Assembly: GCF_900187975.1 (NCBI RefSeq)
Contig: NZ_FZPC01000009.1
Span: forward strand, 124,001-188,000
DNA: 64,000 bases
DNA from: Pseudomonas delhiensis
GTDB taxonomy: Bacteria; Pseudomonadota; Gammaproteobacteria; Pseudomonadales; Pseudomonadaceae
Reading direction: 5' to 3'
Below the pieces are notes generated by a model, which was not told the DNA's origin, did no database searches, and saw nothing but the letters and a program-made list of their open reading frames with translations. Below, in pieces: positions 1-8,969 of this stretch (positions are counted from its first letter, which is position 1; every line of letters begins with the position of its first letter). Made by a program: the position numbers and the translations under genes.

Positions 1-1
1 C

Positions 2-2380
2 TCGGTACTGCTGCTCAGCGTCTATGCCCAGGTGCTGGCCCGCTGGAGCAACGGCCATGCCCATACCCTGAATCTGACACTGTTCGACCGGCAGGACATC
101 CATCCGGACATCGGGCGAGTGCTTGGTGACTTCACCTCGCTGGTGCCGGTGAGCTTCTACCCCGAGGTTGGCCGCAGCTTCCTGCTCCAGGCCCAGCAGA
201 TACAGGCGCAGATCGCCGATGTGCTGCAACACGCTGCCTGTTCCTCGATCTGGGTCCAACGGCAACGGGCACACCGGGTCGGTCCGCAGGCCGCGGCATT
301 GCCAGTGGTGTTCACCAGTACCCTGGGGTTGGCCGACGATCTGCTGGGCGAGCTACCCGAGGACTTTCCGGATATCGTCCCCGGCGGTCTATCGGAAACC
401 CCGCAGGTCTGGCTCGACCATCAGTTGTATGAACATCGCGGCGCCCTGGTGCTGTGCTGGGACGCCGTGGACGCACTGTTTCCGGAAGGCCTGCTGGACG
501 CGTCGTTCGCTACCTATACCGAAGCGCTGGTGCGATTGATCGACGCCGACTGGCAGTACCCCCTGGCGCTGCCACTGCCTCCTATGCAGGCCGCTGTGCG
601 CCGGCAGGTCAATGCCACAGCCCGCCCCATAGCCCCACGTACCCTACTCTCCGCCCCCTTTGCCATGAGTGCCGAACGCCTGGCGCTGATAGACGGAGAA
701 AGCCGGCTGAGCTATGGCCAGTTGCGCGAGGCAGCCTTGCGCGTGGCAGCGGGTCTGCTGGCCCAGGGCGTAAAGCCTGGCGAGGCCGTTGGCGTATGCC
801 TGCCACGTGGCAGCGACGCAGTGATCGCCCTGTTCGGAGTGCTCGCCGCTGGCGCCTGCTATGTACCGATCGGCATCGCTCAGCCCACGGCACGGCGCAA
901 GCGTATCGAGCAACGCGCCACTATCCGCTACACCCTCGATACCCAGCAACTGCCGCAACTGCTGGCGCAAGCGCCGCTGTCAGCCCCCGTAGACGTCAGC
1001 GTGGACAGTCCGGCCTATGTGATCTTCACCTCCGGCTCCACTGGCGAACCCAAGGGCGTGCAGGTCAGCCACCGTGCCGCCTGCAATACCCTGGACGATC
1101 TCAACCAGCGCTTTGCCGTCGGCCCCGAGGACCGCGTACTGGCGGTCTCGGCGTTGGATTTCGATCTGTCGGTCCACGACCTGTTCGGCGTGTTGGCGGC
1201 AGGTGGCTCTGTGGTACTGCTGGATGAACAGCAACGCCGCGACGCCACTGCCTGGCTCAGGCTGATCCAGCAACACCAAGTGACCTTGTGGAACTCGGTG
1301 CCATTGTTGCTGGACATGCTGCTGACAGTGGCCGAAAGCGATGGGCGCACCCTGCCCTTGCGCCTGGCCTACCTGTCCGGCGACTGGATCGGCCTCGACC
1401 TGCCGGCCCGCCTGGACGCCGCCACTGCCGGCGGCTGCCGACTGATCGCCATGGGCGGCGCCACCGAAGCCGCCATCTGGTCGAACTGGCAACCCGTGAC
1501 GCTGCCCTTGCCTGAACACTGGACCTCGATCCCCTACGGCACGCCCCTGGCCAACCAGTGCTTCCGCGTGGTCGACAGCCTGGGCCGCGACTGTCCGGAC
1601 TGGGTCTCCGGCGAGCTGTGGATCGGCGGGGTCGGCGTCGCCGACGGCTATCGCGGTTCGGAACAGCTCAGCGCCGAGCGTTTCGTCCAGCATGAGGGCC
1701 AGCGCTGGTACCGCACTGGCGACATGGGTCGTTACTGGCCCGACGGTTGCCTGGAGTTCCTCGGCCGCCGCGACCAGCAAGTCAAGCTCCGTGGCCACCG
1801 CATCGAACTGGGTGAAGTGGAAAGCGCCCTGCTCGCCCTGCCCGAGGTACGCCAGGCCATGGCCGTGGTGCTGGGTGACCCGCCCAGACTGGCGGTGGCG
1901 GTAGTGCTGCATCGGGAAGTCGCGCCGGACCACCTGCGCCAGCAGCTGCGCGACAGTCTGCCGGACTACATGATTCCTGCCAGCCTGCATACCCTCGACA
2001 GCCTGCCCTCGAGCATCAACGGCAAAGCCGACCGCGCGGCCCTGCGCCAGCAGTTGCTGGCCTGTCGCGGAGCAGAGACCGACAGTACCGGTGAGGCCCC
2101 ACAGGGAACCACCGAGCAGGAAATGGCAGCGCTGTGGAGCGAGATACTGCAACGCCCGGTTGTCGATCGACACATCGACTTCTTCCTCCTGGGCGGCGAC
2201 AGCCTCAGCGCCACGCGCCTGATCGAAGCCGTGAAACGTCAGAGAACGGGCAACCGCTCCCTCACTCTGCGCGAACTCTTCGCCCATCCCAGCATCGCCG
2301 AGCTGTGCGCGTACCTGATCGCGCCTGGTGAAGCCCCCCAGCATCCTCACGCCACGCACTTCGAGGAAGGCAGCCTATGA
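2..2380 (+). CDS. Nonribosomal peptide synthetase, Cy-A-PCP, 5'-truncated by window edge (PchE-like)
   Basis: The reading frame is open from base 2, so the gene begins upstream and 792 residues are visible. They comprise the C-terminal third of a heterocyclization (Cy) domain (to about base 600), an adenylation domain (about 640-2040) and a carrier domain (about 2100-2310). Visible A motifs are A3 (TSGSTGEPKG), A5-like GGATEAAIW, A7 (YRTGD), A8 (KLRGHRIELGE) and A10 (INGKADR); the carrier serine is in LGGDS (codon 2201-2203). Nothing is inserted between A8 and A10, whereas the epimerase of P. aeruginosa PchE sits there. Residues I read as the specificity pocket are D-L-H-N-Y-S-M-I-W, close to cysteine codes but with H and Y at variable positions. 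It probably activates and cyclizes the first cysteine on an aryl or acyl starter. The stop overlaps the next start (ATGA), implying translational coupling. Family certain; substrate inferred. Confidence 0.93.
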   Translation, partial: SVLLLSVYAQVLARWSNGHAHTLNLTLFDRQDIHPDIGRVLGDFTSLVPVSFYPEVGRSFLLQAQQIQAQIADVLQHAACSSIWVQRQRAHRVGPQAAALPVVFTSTLGLADDLLGELPEDFPDIVPGGLSETPQVWLDHQLYEHRGALVLCWDAVDALFPEGLLDASFATYTEALVRLIDADWQYPLALPLPPMQAAVRRQVNATARPIAPRTLLSAPFAMSAERLALIDGESRLSYGQLREAALRVAAGLLAQGVKPGEAVGVCLPRGSDAVIALFGVLAAGACYVPIGIAQPTARRKRIEQRATIRYTLDTQQLPQLLAQAPLSAPVDVSVDSPAYVIFTSGSTGEPKGVQVSHRAACNTLDDLNQRFAVGPEDRVLAVSALDFDLSVHDLFGVLAAGGSVVLLDEQQRRDATAWLRLIQQHQVTLWNSVPLLLDMLLTVAESDGRTLPLRLAYLSGDWIGLDLPARLDAATAGGCRLIAMGGATEAAIWSNWQPVTLPLPEHWTSIPYGTPLANQCFRVVDSLGRDCPDWVSGELWIGGVGVADGYRGSEQLSAERFVQHEGQRWYRTGDMGRYWPDGCLEFLGRRDQQVKLRGHRIELGEVESALLALPEVRQAMAVVLGDPPRLAVAVVLHREVAPDHLRQQLRDSLPDYMIPASLHTLDSLPSSINGKADRAALRQQLLACRGAETDSTGEAPQGTTEQEMAALWSEILQRPVVDRHIDFFLLGGDSLSATRLIEAVKRQRTGNRSLTLRELFAHPSIAELCAYLIAPGEAPQHPHATHFEEGSL

Positions 2381-5300
2381 ACGCCCTCGACATCTCCGCT
2401 CTCCTGGCCGACTGCGAAGCCCTGGGCATCCAGCTTTGGACCGAGGACGGCCAATTGCGATACCGCGCGCCGAACGGCGTCATGGACGACACCCTCAAGC
2501 AACGCCTGCGCGAGCACAAGAACGGGCTACTGGCCCTGCTCGCACCGCAGGAAGTCCAGGTGCAGGCCGATCCCCGGCATCAGTTCGAACCCTTCATCCT
2601 GACCGACGTACAGGCGGCCTACCTGGTGGGACGCAGCGACGCCTATGACTATGGAGGCGTAGGCTGCCACGGCTACGTAGAACTGGATGGCCCAGGCCTG
2701 GACCCGAAGCGTCTGGAACTAGCCTGGCACACCCTGATCCTGCGTCATCCGATGTTACGTGCAGTCATCGCCCAAGCCGGCTTCCAGCAGGTCCAGCAGC
2801 GGGTGCGCCTGCCTCCATTGGTTTGCAACGACCTACGCGGGCACAGCGCCTCGCAGGAAGAACAGGCGTTGCTTGCCACCCGTACGGAACTGGCCAACCG
2901 CGTCTACTGCGCCGATACCTGGCCCCTCTATGAACTTCGCCTGAGCCAGCGTGACCAGGGTAGCCGAGTACATCTGTCCATCGATCTGCTGATCGCCGAC
3001 TTCGTCAGCATCCAGTGCCTGCTATGCGAGCTCGACCAGCTTTACCACGAACCCGAACAAGCATTGCCGGAGCTGCAACTGACTTTCCGCGACATCCTCC
3101 TGGCCGAACGCGCGGCCCGTGACGCCCCGGCGGCCCGCGCTCGACGCGAGCGCGACCGCGACTACTGGCTGCAGCGCCTGCCGACACTGCCAGACGCTCC
3201 CGAACTGCCACTACTGGAACAACAGCAGCCAGGCACAGGCTTCGATCGTCATGCCTTGTACCTGGACTCCCGGCAATGGCAAGGCTTCTGCCAACAGGCC
3301 GCCGAATTGCGTCTGACGCCCTCGGCAGCAGTGCTCGCGGTGTTCGCCGAAACCCTTGGCCACTGGTCGCGGCGCCCGCACTTCAGCCTCAGCGTCACGG
3401 TGCTCAGACGTCCGCCGTATCATCCGGACATCGGGCGCATCGTCGGCGACTTCACCGCAATCAACGTGCTGGCGGTGGAGCCACCCGGCGCCAGTGACTT
3501 CAACCAGCGCGCCCAGGCCTTGCAGCAGCGCCTATGGCAAGACCTGGAACACGAAGCGTTTTCCGGCGTAGAGGTGCTGCGCGAGCGGGCCCGGCTGCAA
3601 TCCCGCAGCCTGCTGCCAGTAGTGTTCACCAGCACCCTGGGCGTGGGCGACAACCGCCATGCCGAGGGCGACTTCCTGCGCGGAGCCAGGCTGGGCTACG
3701 GCATCACCCAGACCCCGCAGGTGTGGCTCGACTGCCAGGTGTCCGAACGCAATGGCAGCCTGCTGATCAACTGGGACGTGCGCCAGGGCCTGTTCGCCGA
3801 AGGCCTGATCGAGGCCGCGTTCAGCAGCTTCCACGGTCTGCTGCTGGAGCTGGCCCAGGGGCCCGGCGCCTGGCACCGGACGCAGCCACTAACCCTGCCG
3901 GCGACCATGGCCGAGCGCCGGCAGGCCAGCAATGCCACCGAACGAGACTTGCCGGTACGTTGCCTGCACGACGGCTTTCTCGACAGCCTGCGCGCCATTC
4001 CAGACGCTTGCGCACTGATCTGTGCCAGCGGCCACTACAGCTACCACCAGTTGGCAGAACGAGCCAATGCCGTAGCCGAATGTCTGCGCGACAGCGGCTG
4101 CCAGCCGGGCAGTCCGGTGGCAATCATCCTCGACAAAGGACTTGAGCAGGTTGCCGCGGTACTCGGCACCCTGTTGGCAGGTGCGGTCTACGTGCCAGTG
4201 GACAGTGGCCAGCCGGATGCCCGACGTGATGCCATTCTCGATGATGCGCGAATTCGCTGGGTGCTGACCGACGCCGGGCAGCGCGAAAGCCGCGCATGGC
4301 CTGGCAACGTGGCCCTGATCGCCGTGGACAGCCTGTCCCCACTGCCGTTCCGCCAACTGCCCCGACACCACCTCTGTGACCCGGCCAACCTGGCTTATGT
4401 GATCTACACCTCGGGCACCACCGGCCGCCCCAAGGGCGTGATGATGAGCCACCGCGCCGCCTTCAACACCGTGGCCGACATCAACCAGCGCTTTGCGGTA
4501 GACGCCAACGACCGCCTGCTGGGCCTGGCCAACCTGGGCTTCGACCTGTCGGTCTACGACCTTTTCGGCACCTTCCTCGCCGGCGCGACTCTGGTGCTGC
4601 CATCTCCCGCGCAGCGCAGCGACCCGGCGCACTGGGCCAGCCTCATCAACCGCCACGCTGTCAGCCTGTGGAACTCGGTACCGGCACAAATGCAGATGCT
4701 CTGCAGTTACCTTGACGCGGAACCAGCCACCACACCCCTCAGCCTGCGCCTGGCGATGCTTTCCGGCGACTGGGTCGGCGTCGGCCTGCCCGCCGCGATC
4801 CGCCACCATTGCCCGGCATTACGCCTGATCAGTCTGGGCGGCGCCACCGAAGCGGCCATCTGGTCGATCAGCCATGAGATCCACCAGGTACCGCCAGGGA
4901 CGCGCAGCATTCCCTATGGCACGCCACTGGCCAACCAGCGCTTCCATGTGCTCGACAGCGAGTTGCAGACGCGCCCGGACGGCGTAGCCGGCGAGCTGTA
5001 CATCGGCGGCGCCGGCCTGGCCGAGGGGTACCTCAACGATGCCGCACGCACGGCCGAACGCTTTATTCACCATCCCCATAGCGGCGAACGCCTGTACCGT
5101 ACCGGCGACTTCGGCCGTTACCGTAGCGACGGCCTGATCGAGTTCCTCGGCCGCGAAGATACCCAGGTCAAGCTGCGTGGCCACCGCATAGAACTCAGTG
5201 AGATCGAAAGCCTGCTGCAGGAGCATCCGGACGTGGCCCAAGCGGTGGTGGTGCTGGCCGGCGAGGCCCAGGAGCGGCGCCTGGCCGCCTTCGTTACGCC

Positions 5301-7866
5301 TCGGGGCCTGACCACCGCCACGCACGACAGCTGGAACGCCGAACTGGCGGCTTGCGCCATGGATTGTGGCGAACGGGCCACCCTCGGGCTCGACCGGGCG
5401 CTGCTCGCACAATGGGTGGACATGGCCAACCACATCGCCCTGCTGGATATGCTCAAGACCCTACGTGGCGCCGGCCTTTTCGTCGATCCACAGGCCTGCC
5501 ACAGCATTGCAAATGTACAGCAGCAATGCCGCGTTGCTCCGGCCCATAGACGCCTGATGCGACGCTGGCTCAAGGCACTGGCCAGCGAAGGCTGGCTAAT
5601 CGAGGACAAGGCCACGGCCAGCTATAGACTCGGCAATGCGCCGGACGAGCGACAGAGCGCCCAATGCTGGCAAGCCATGGACGAACTGGAAGCACGCCTG
5701 CACTACGGCACTGAGCTGCTGCGCTACCTGCGTGACTCCAGCGACCGCCTGCCACAGTTGCTCAGCGGTGAGGTCGACCCGCTGGCCCTGCTGTTCCCCC
5801 AGGGGCGCATGGACACGGCGCTGGCGGCTTATAACGACAACCTGCTGATGCGCTGCATGAACCAGGTGATCTGTGCCTGCGTGCTCCAGATCGCCAGTAC
5901 CCGGGCGCACAGCGGACGACCCTTGCGGATCCTGGAAGTCGGCGCCGGCGTGGGCGGGACCAGTCGCGAGCTGATCCCGGCGCTGGACGGTTTCGCCGTG
6001 GACTACCTGTTCACCGATGTTTCGGCCTTCTTTCTCAACGAAGCGCGGGAGCAGTTCGCCGACCGGCCCTGGGTGCGCTTCGGTCTGTTCGACATCAACG
6101 CCGACGCCCTCGGCCAGGGCCTGCACGGCAGCAGCTGGGACGTGATCGTCTGCGCCAACGTGTTGCACAATGCCCGCCACGCCCCGACGGTGCTACGCAA
6201 CCTGCGCGAACTGGCTGTACCCGGCGGGCACCTGTTGGTGATGGAAGCAACCCGGGAGATTCTCTCGCTGCTGACTTCCATGGAGTTCAAGGAAGGCCTG
6301 GACAACTTCACCGACTTGCGCGCCGACAAAGACCAGACCTTCATCAGCCGTCATCAATGGCAGGAACTGTTCGAGGATACCGGAGCTGAGCTGGTCGCCG
6401 CGTGGCCGGTAGCCGAAGACCCGCTGGACTGTGCCGGGCAAACCACCTTCATCGTCCGCTTCCCATGCGAACAGGTCGAACTGAACCGCGAGGACCTGCT
6501 GCATTACCTGCAACGATGCCTGCCGAGCTACATGCTGCCCAGCTACCTGGAAGTGTTGGAATGCATGCCGTTGTCGCCCAATGGCAAGATCGACCGTACG
6601 TGCCTGAGCGCTCGCCTGCCCGGCCACGGCAGCCGCCAGATGGTCCTCGGCGAAGCCCCCCGAGGAGACCTGGAACAGCGCATCGCCGCGCTCTGGAGCG
6701 CCGCCCTGGGTTGCAACGACATCGCCCGTGACCAGGACTTCTTCGCCGCCGGCGGCGACTCGCTGCTGGTGGCACAGATCGTCGCCAGGATGCGTGAACA
6801 GATTCCGGAAAGCGCGTGCTGGGAGTGGGATCGACTATTGCGTGAAGTCCTGCGCGAACCGACAGTGCAAGCCTTGGCCACACGCTTGCAGGAAAGCCCC
6901 GATGAGCGCGACGACGAGCCCGCCAGCCGGCACTCGCCCCTGAACGTGCTGGCCCCGGCCCGAAGCATCGATTGCAACACCGTGCATGTGCTGGTGCACG
7001 ATGGCAGCGGCACCCTCGCGCCCTACCGCGCCTTGCTCGGCGCCTTGCGCAATGAGCCAGCGCGCCAGGGCGCGATCCTCGGCCTGAGCCTGCCAGGGGA
7101 AGCCGACTACCTGGCGCGCCCTGCCGCAGGTTTGATCGAATGGCTCGGTGCCGAGTACGCCCGCTACTTGCTCGATTACGGAGTGCAGCGCTTCGAGCTG
7201 GTGGGTTACTGCATGGGTGGCTTGCTGGCCATCGAGACTGCCCGGGGGTTGCTGGAAGCCGGGGCCGAGGTAGGTATGGTCAGCGTCATCAGTAGCGACC
7301 GCTTCCGTTACCAGATCGACGACGAACTGCTGCTGGAACGGGCCTTCGGCCGCCTGCTCGGCGCCACCATCGAAGCCGCTGGCCACGAGATAGAAGATGC
7401 CGTACTGCACCGGGCCCTGGAGCATCTGGTCAAGCGCCACGGCCCGCGGTTGCCGGCCGGTTGCCTACAAGACCTGGACGGTGAATGGGCCCCGGTCGCC
7501 GAGTGTTATCGCCGCCTCGCACAATGTCCCGCCGAACAGCGCCTGGCAACCCTCGCCAGCTGTGTGCCGACCCAGGCCGCCCCCCTGTCGGCCGTGCAGG
7601 CACACAGCCTGTTCCGGGTATTCCGCCATAGCCTCGACGCCGTCGCGGGGTATCGGCCCGCCCCCTTCGCCGGCAACCTGCAGGTACTGCTGGACGACCA
7701 GAGCCTGCATTTCCTGCCGGGTCTGCAAGGTAACATGCGAGGCTTCTGGAGAGACCTCGCTCTTGGCGACATTCGCCTGCTGAACATCAATGGCAACCAC
7801 GTGAGTTGCATGCAGCCTCCCCATGTTGACCAGTTGCTGCCGGTGCTGATGGGTGAGGTGTCATGA
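2377..7866 (+). CDS. pchF: Nonribosomal peptide synthetase, Cy-A-MT-PCP-TE (PchF-like pyochelin-type synthetase)
   Basis: This 1829-residue protein (P. aeruginosa PchF is about 1809) should add and cyclize the second cysteine, N-methylate the ring and release the siderophore. In order: a short N-terminal docking-like region (1-60), a Cy domain (about 75-500) with the D-x4-D-x2-S motif at D203-S211, an A domain from about 520 (A3 near residue 675), an embedded methyltransferase with intact SAM motif LEVGAGVGGTS near 1187, the A10 motif NGKIDR, a carrier domain with Ser1462 (GGDS), and a C-terminal thioesterase. The pocket reads D-L-Y-N-M-S-L-I-W, a cysteine-type code. The thioesterase elbow is GYCMGG, so Cys1612 replaces the usual serine; a downstream His (NGNHV) fits the catalytic histidine. 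ATGA overlaps join it to both neighbours. The symbol assumes pyochelin-type chemistry; the product could be an analogue. Confidence 0.92.
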   Translation: MNALDISALLADCEALGIQLWTEDGQLRYRAPNGVMDDTLKQRLREHKNGLLALLAPQEVQVQADPRHQFEPFILTDVQAAYLVGRSDAYDYGGVGCHGYVELDGPGLDPKRLELAWHTLILRHPMLRAVIAQAGFQQVQQRVRLPPLVCNDLRGHSASQEEQALLATRTELANRVYCADTWPLYELRLSQRDQGSRVHLSIDLLIADFVSIQCLLCELDQLYHEPEQALPELQLTFRDILLAERAARDAPAARARRERDRDYWLQRLPTLPDAPELPLLEQQQPGTGFDRHALYLDSRQWQGFCQQAAELRLTPSAAVLAVFAETLGHWSRRPHFSLSVTVLRRPPYHPDIGRIVGDFTAINVLAVEPPGASDFNQRAQALQQRLWQDLEHEAFSGVEVLRERARLQSRSLLPVVFTSTLGVGDNRHAEGDFLRGARLGYGITQTPQVWLDCQVSERNGSLLINWDVRQGLFAEGLIEAAFSSFHGLLLELAQGPGAWHRTQPLTLPATMAERRQASNATERDLPVRCLHDGFLDSLRAIPDACALICASGHYSYHQLAERANAVAECLRDSGCQPGSPVAIILDKGLEQVAAVLGTLLAGAVYVPVDSGQPDARRDAILDDARIRWVLTDAGQRESRAWPGNVALIAVDSLSPLPFRQLPRHHLCDPANLAYVIYTSGTTGRPKGVMMSHRAAFNTVADINQRFAVDANDRLLGLANLGFDLSVYDLFGTFLAGATLVLPSPAQRSDPAHWASLINRHAVSLWNSVPAQMQMLCSYLDAEPATTPLSLRLAMLSGDWVGVGLPAAIRHHCPALRLISLGGATEAAIWSISHEIHQVPPGTRSIPYGTPLANQRFHVLDSELQTRPDGVAGELYIGGAGLAEGYLNDAARTAERFIHHPHSGERLYRTGDFGRYRSDGLIEFLGREDTQVKLRGHRIELSEIESLLQEHPDVAQAVVVLAGEAQERRLAAFVTPRGLTTATHDSWNAELAACAMDCGERATLGLDRALLAQWVDMANHIALLDMLKTLRGAGLFVDPQACHSIANVQQQCRVAPAHRRLMRRWLKALASEGWLIEDKATASYRLGNAPDERQSAQCWQAMDELEARLHYGTELLRYLRDSSDRLPQLLSGEVDPLALLFPQGRMDTALAAYNDNLLMRCMNQVICACVLQIASTRAHSGRPLRILEVGAGVGGTSRELIPALDGFAVDYLFTDVSAFFLNEAREQFADRPWVRFGLFDINADALGQGLHGSSWDVIVCANVLHNARHAPTVLRNLRELAVPGGHLLVMEATREILSLLTSMEFKEGLDNFTDLRADKDQTFISRHQWQELFEDTGAELVAAWPVAEDPLDCAGQTTFIVRFPCEQVELNREDLLHYLQRCLPSYMLPSYLEVLECMPLSPNGKIDRTCLSARLPGHGSRQMVLGEAPRGDLEQRIAALWSAALGCNDIARDQDFFAAGGDSLLVAQIVARMREQIPESACWEWDRLLREVLREPTVQALATRLQESPDERDDEPASRHSPLNVLAPARSIDCNTVHVLVHDGSGTLAPYRALLGALRNEPARQGAILGLSLPGEADYLARPAAGLIEWLGAEYARYLLDYGVQRFELVGYCMGGLLAIETARGLLEAGAEVGMVSVISSDRFRYQIDDELLLERAFGRLLGATIEAAGHEIEDAVLHRALEHLVKRHGPRLPAGCLQDLDGEWAPVAECYRRLAQCPAEQRLATLASCVPTQAAPLSAVQAHSLFRVFRHSLDAVAGYRPAPFAGNLQVLLDDQSLHFLPGLQGNMRGFWRDLALGDIRLLNINGNHVSCMQPPHVDQLLPVLMGEVS

Positions 7867-8969
7867 GCGCGCCACTGATCGGCCTGGTCGGCTCCGGCGG
7901 CAGCGTCGGTGGCGCAGCACTGGCCCTGCTGCGCCACCGACCGGGGCTGCGCCTGCGCTGCGGACAGCGACGCCCACAGGCCCAGTCGGCAACGCTGGAG
8001 ACACATCCGCTGGATGTTTTCGATGCCGCGCAACTGGAGAGGTTCTGCGAAGGTTGCCAGGTGGTGCTCAACTGCGCCGGCCCCTCCTGGCTGATCGGTG
8101 AGCGTGTTGCCTGTGCTGCCCACCGGGCCGGCGCGGCCTATGTCGATGCCTTCGGCAATACCGCCTTGCTGGAGGCGCTGCAAGGAGCCGATAGGCCCTC
8201 GATCATCGGCGCCGGGGTCTTCCCCGGCCTCACCGCCCTGCTGCCACGCTGGCTGGTCAACCAGGGCCTGGAACGCCCGACCCACCTGCGAATCCTCTCT
8301 GGCGGCCGCGAACCTTGCAGCAGCGCCGGCGGCGCCGATGTACTGCTCAGTGCGCTGGGCGGCTTCGGTACGCCCAACGCCCACTGGTACGACGGCCAGG
8401 TGCAGGCCCTGGTACTCCCCCCGGGCACCGAGGAACTACCGGGCTTCCCCGAACTGGCCCACCGCTCGTCCTACCTGACCAATGAACTGCTGCAACTGGC
8501 CCAAGCTCTGGAACTGCGCGAAGCGAGTTTCTGCAACGTGTTTTCCAACCCCGAGTTGCCCACGCTGATCGCCAGTCTGTGCCAGCGCCTGAGCCAATCG
8601 CATGACCCGCACAGCCTGCAACAGGCAGTGGCGCAACTGGTTCGCGCGGCAGACCTGGAGCTGCAAGGGCGCACATCGTACTACCGCCTGGTGGTGGAGC
8701 TGGAGGGTTGGCGCAGCCAGCGACCCTACTGCCAACGGGCGGTATTGCGCAGCCACGACAGCTACAGCCTGAGTGCCACAGTAGCGGTATGCGCCACCGT
8801 ACGGCTGCTGGAAGACGATGCCTGGAGTGGTGCCCATTGGGCGGCACAGGCCCTGCAACCCGCCACCGTCATCGACGCCGTCCTTCAGCAGGCCTGCAAT
8901 GACCTGAGCCTGGTCGAACTGCCCGGACAACAGGCCCGTAATTCCGGCAAAGAAGAAGGAGCCCTATGA
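7863..8969 (+). CDS. Saccharopine-dehydrogenase-like NAD(P)-dependent oxidoreductase of the siderophore operon
   Basis: The 368-residue protein opens with a Rossmann nucleotide-binding stretch (GLVGSGGSVGGAAL, a GxGGxVG pattern) followed by SLNCAGP-like sequence (VVLNCAGPSWL) typical of the saccharopine dehydrogenase NADP-binding family. It is not similar by eye to the PchG/Irp3-like reductase encoded next. It overlaps the synthetase stop by ATGA and the next start by ATGA, so it belongs to the same translational unit. The likely role is reduction of a thiazoline or other C=N intermediate during siderophore assembly. Enantio-pyochelin producers use a reductase named PchK that is reported as unrelated to PchG, and this could be its counterpart; I cannot verify that from sequence alone. 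Family call good, reaction inferred. Confidence 0.8.
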   Translation: MSAPLIGLVGSGGSVGGAALALLRHRPGLRLRCGQRRPQAQSATLETHPLDVFDAAQLERFCEGCQVVLNCAGPSWLIGERVACAAHRAGAAYVDAFGNTALLEALQGADRPSIIGAGVFPGLTALLPRWLVNQGLERPTHLRILSGGREPCSSAGGADVLLSALGGFGTPNAHWYDGQVQALVLPPGTEELPGFPELAHRSSYLTNELLQLAQALELREASFCNVFSNPELPTLIASLCQRLSQSHDPHSLQQAVAQLVRAADLELQGRTSYYRLVVELEGWRSQRPYCQRAVLRSHDSYSLSATVAVCATVRLLEDDAWSGAHWAAQALQPATVIDAVLQQACNDLSLVELPGQQARNSGKEEGAL

